Shown piece after piece: positions 7,101-7,343 of a stretch of 7,343 bases of DNA. The stretch comes from an uncultured Lachnospiraceae bacterium. Its GTDB lineage: Bacteria; Bacillota; Clostridia; Lachnospirales; Lachnospiraceae. The stretch is taken from contig CANRJU010000123.1 in NCBI GenBank assembly GCA_947631075.1, forward strand, positions 1 through 7,343. Reading direction: 5' to 3'. Every line of letters starts with the position of its first letter. Position 1 is the stretch's first letter. The notes beneath the pieces are model-generated. The model was given only the letters and a program-made list of their open reading frames with translations, ran no database searches and was not told the origin of the DNA. The position numbers were made by a program, and so were the translations under genes.

Positions 7101-7343
7101 CGGAGATGGAAGAAATCAACACGGATACGTCCATGTATGATATTACACTGGAGGCCGCGTCCCGCCAGGGGTGTTATGAGTTTGATTTTGAGTACCGCAG
7201 CGAGCTGTTTGATAGAGAGCTGATGCAGGTGATGGCGGAGTACGGCCTGCCCTTCGGAGAGGGGGAGGTGTACTTCTGTCAGGACGAGCCGGAGGATTAC
7301 GCCGCCGCTCTGCGCCATTTCACCCGGAGCGGCGTACCGGACG
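4187..7343 (+). CDS. Non-ribosomal peptide synthetase, A-T-C domains visible (3' truncated)
   Basis: This modular enzyme activates an amino acid as its adenylate, loads it on a phosphopantetheine arm and condenses it with the next residue. The frame is open for 1052 codons to the right edge, with no stop. Adenylation domain, residues about 1-480: A2 LKAGAAYQPMDPGYP 72-86, A3 LYTSGSTGEPKG 148-159, A4 FDVSMME from 194, A5 NGYGPTE 279-285, A7 YHTGD 369-373, A8 GRADRQVKIRGFRIE 387-401, A10 NGKAD with the catalytic Lys476. Thiolation domain, about 500-565: LGGHSL with the pantetheine-accepting Ser531. Condensation domain, from about 594: C1 SAAQRRMY 598-605, the complete active-site HHSISDG 717-723 (catalytic His718), C4 YTNQNEIGVGTVMSGR 867-882, C5 TGMFVNTLP 891-899. 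With no condensation domain before the first adenylation domain, this is an initiation module followed by the start of module two. The pocket residues by alignment to GrsA read D195 V196 M199 S238 T260 A262 G280 I288 L289 K476, which I cannot match to a known substrate. All visible active sites are intact; the product is unknown. Confidence 0.95.
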   Translation, partial: MLILERFREQAEKNPEHAALTFKEKTFTYRELDEITDRLAAELQRRGIGKGDVVSVLIPRCEHIAIAPLGILKAGAAYQPMDPGYPIRRIQYMAKDAGSSLIIVARDLAGLTEGISAERMDMEDIEGLPEADGFEVPEILPEDLFVILYTSGSTGEPKGCMLDHRNLASFADWYVPYYGADASCRMATHASFVFDVSMMELYMPLTAGAAVYIVPEEIRTDLAKLNEFFEKNGITHTSLTTRLGRQFAERMENHSLRHLTVAGEALVPLEPPKNYQLHNGYGPTEGTILLTACPVDRYDPEGVPIGKPLTDVEIYILDSEGRRLPDGETGELCAAGPHITRGYRNKPEQTALVYEKNPFSQREGFETLYHTGDLAYYNEEGLLMYKGRADRQVKIRGFRIEMSEVEEVLRRFEPVRDVLAAPQKLGTETYLTAYYVSDGEIADEDFVQFLKENVPDYMIPSFFVRLEKIPLNTNGKADLSKLPLPDRDRRREEYEPPRTPEEQRIAGYFGELLGVERVGKNDHFLRLGGHSLMAAELLFRMERDFSCHLSMGEILTHLTVKELAECVVQSRSREAEEAFAAAEVGEVLENGVYIGPPSAAQRRMYTAESLCEEGDFSYHLPVILHVKGGFSGLSGREDAARILREMFSRHDSMRTEFGFRAGDLVQRILPADEAWIWQAVEDSCVSGLVPFDMERAPLFHWSVSEKDGELQVFFDWHHSISDGISMELFCREFMERAAGNSVPSGEESDDGREDVAGEEGIAGEKSHVENFTSDSERFSYKDFSQWEACQDKEKERQAWADHFPDGLPVLNLCLDHMRPAVPDHRGEHVKISLGGEEAERIRQVCRQYAVTEYHFLLAAFFLLLKKYTNQNEIGVGTVMSGRTRGAWSRVTGMFVNTLPVMARTKGDESFAQLLSQVKDEMLFTMAHQSCPLEDIAEEIGEGRTPSGNLLFDVLFSMRGEAEPVYESGNVKAEMEEINTDTSMYDITLEAASRQGCYEFDFEYRSELFDRELMQVMAEYGLPFGEGEVYFCQDEPEDYAAALRHFTRSGVPD
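6401..6517 (+). other. Acidic low-complexity insertion in the condensation domain
   Basis: This stretch encodes residues 739-777 of the synthetase, between the helix after HHSISDG and the conserved FSYKDFSQWE segment. In most condensation domains this link is about ten residues. Here it is about 39, rich in Glu, Asp, Gly and Ser, with no predicted core secondary structure. By hand count it is about 49% GC, and looks less GC-rich than the adjoining coding sequence. It is in frame and leaves all catalytic motifs intact, so it is most likely a surface loop expansion. Confidence 0.6.
6452..6478 (+). repeat. Short in-frame direct repeat GCTGGCGAG
   Basis: GCTGGCGAG occurs at 6452-6460 and again at 6470-6478, 18 bases apart and in the same frame, giving Ala-Gly-Glu twice within the acidic loop of the condensation domain. 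It could be the trace of a slippage or small duplication that lengthened the loop. Nine bases in GC-rich coding DNA is short, so chance remains possible. Confidence 0.4.

Overview
The window reads as the middle of one plus-strand operon from a fairly GC-rich member of the Clostridia, plausibly a Lachnospiraceae-type gut Firmicute. The evidence is strong purine-rich Shine-Dalgarno sites (AGAGGAG, GGGAGG), heavy use of AGG/AGA arginine and GGA glycine codons next to G/C-ending codons, and gene families common in that group. The taxonomy is inference; no marker gene is present.

Layout, left to right: (1) the 3' end of an ABC exporter gene (to 749), whose nucleotide-binding domain resembles the NHLM/NHLP peptide-export ABC family; (2) a 747-residue membrane protein (770-3013) that joins two Cache/PAS-like extracytoplasmic loops on four membrane helices to a 12-helix MFS domain; (3) a secreted or membrane-anchored substrate-binding protein of the ABC_sub_bind/TrpX type (3010-4164), with no cognate import permease in view; (4) the first 1052 codons of a non-ribosomal peptide synthetase (4187 to the right edge) with domain order adenylation, thiolation, condensation. 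The synthetase runs off the window, so its later modules and release domain are not visible.

The genes are tightly packed: gaps of 20 and 22 bases and one 4-base ATGA overlap. No terminator or internal promoter is visible, and co-transcription is the simplest reading. A coherent but unproven model is a small-peptide pathway in which the synthetase builds the molecule, the ABC exporter and/or MFS protein move it out, and the sensor loops plus the binding protein detect an external ligand (the product, a precursor amino acid or a competitor's compound). Points most worth following up are the sensor-MFS fusion, the orphan non-lipoprotein binding protein, the NHLM-type exporter beside a synthetase rather than a ribosomal peptide precursor, the unassigned adenylation pocket, and an acidic insertion in the condensation domain.

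There is no gene-free stretch over 300 bases. No RNA gene, mobile element, CRISPR array or attachment site was seen.
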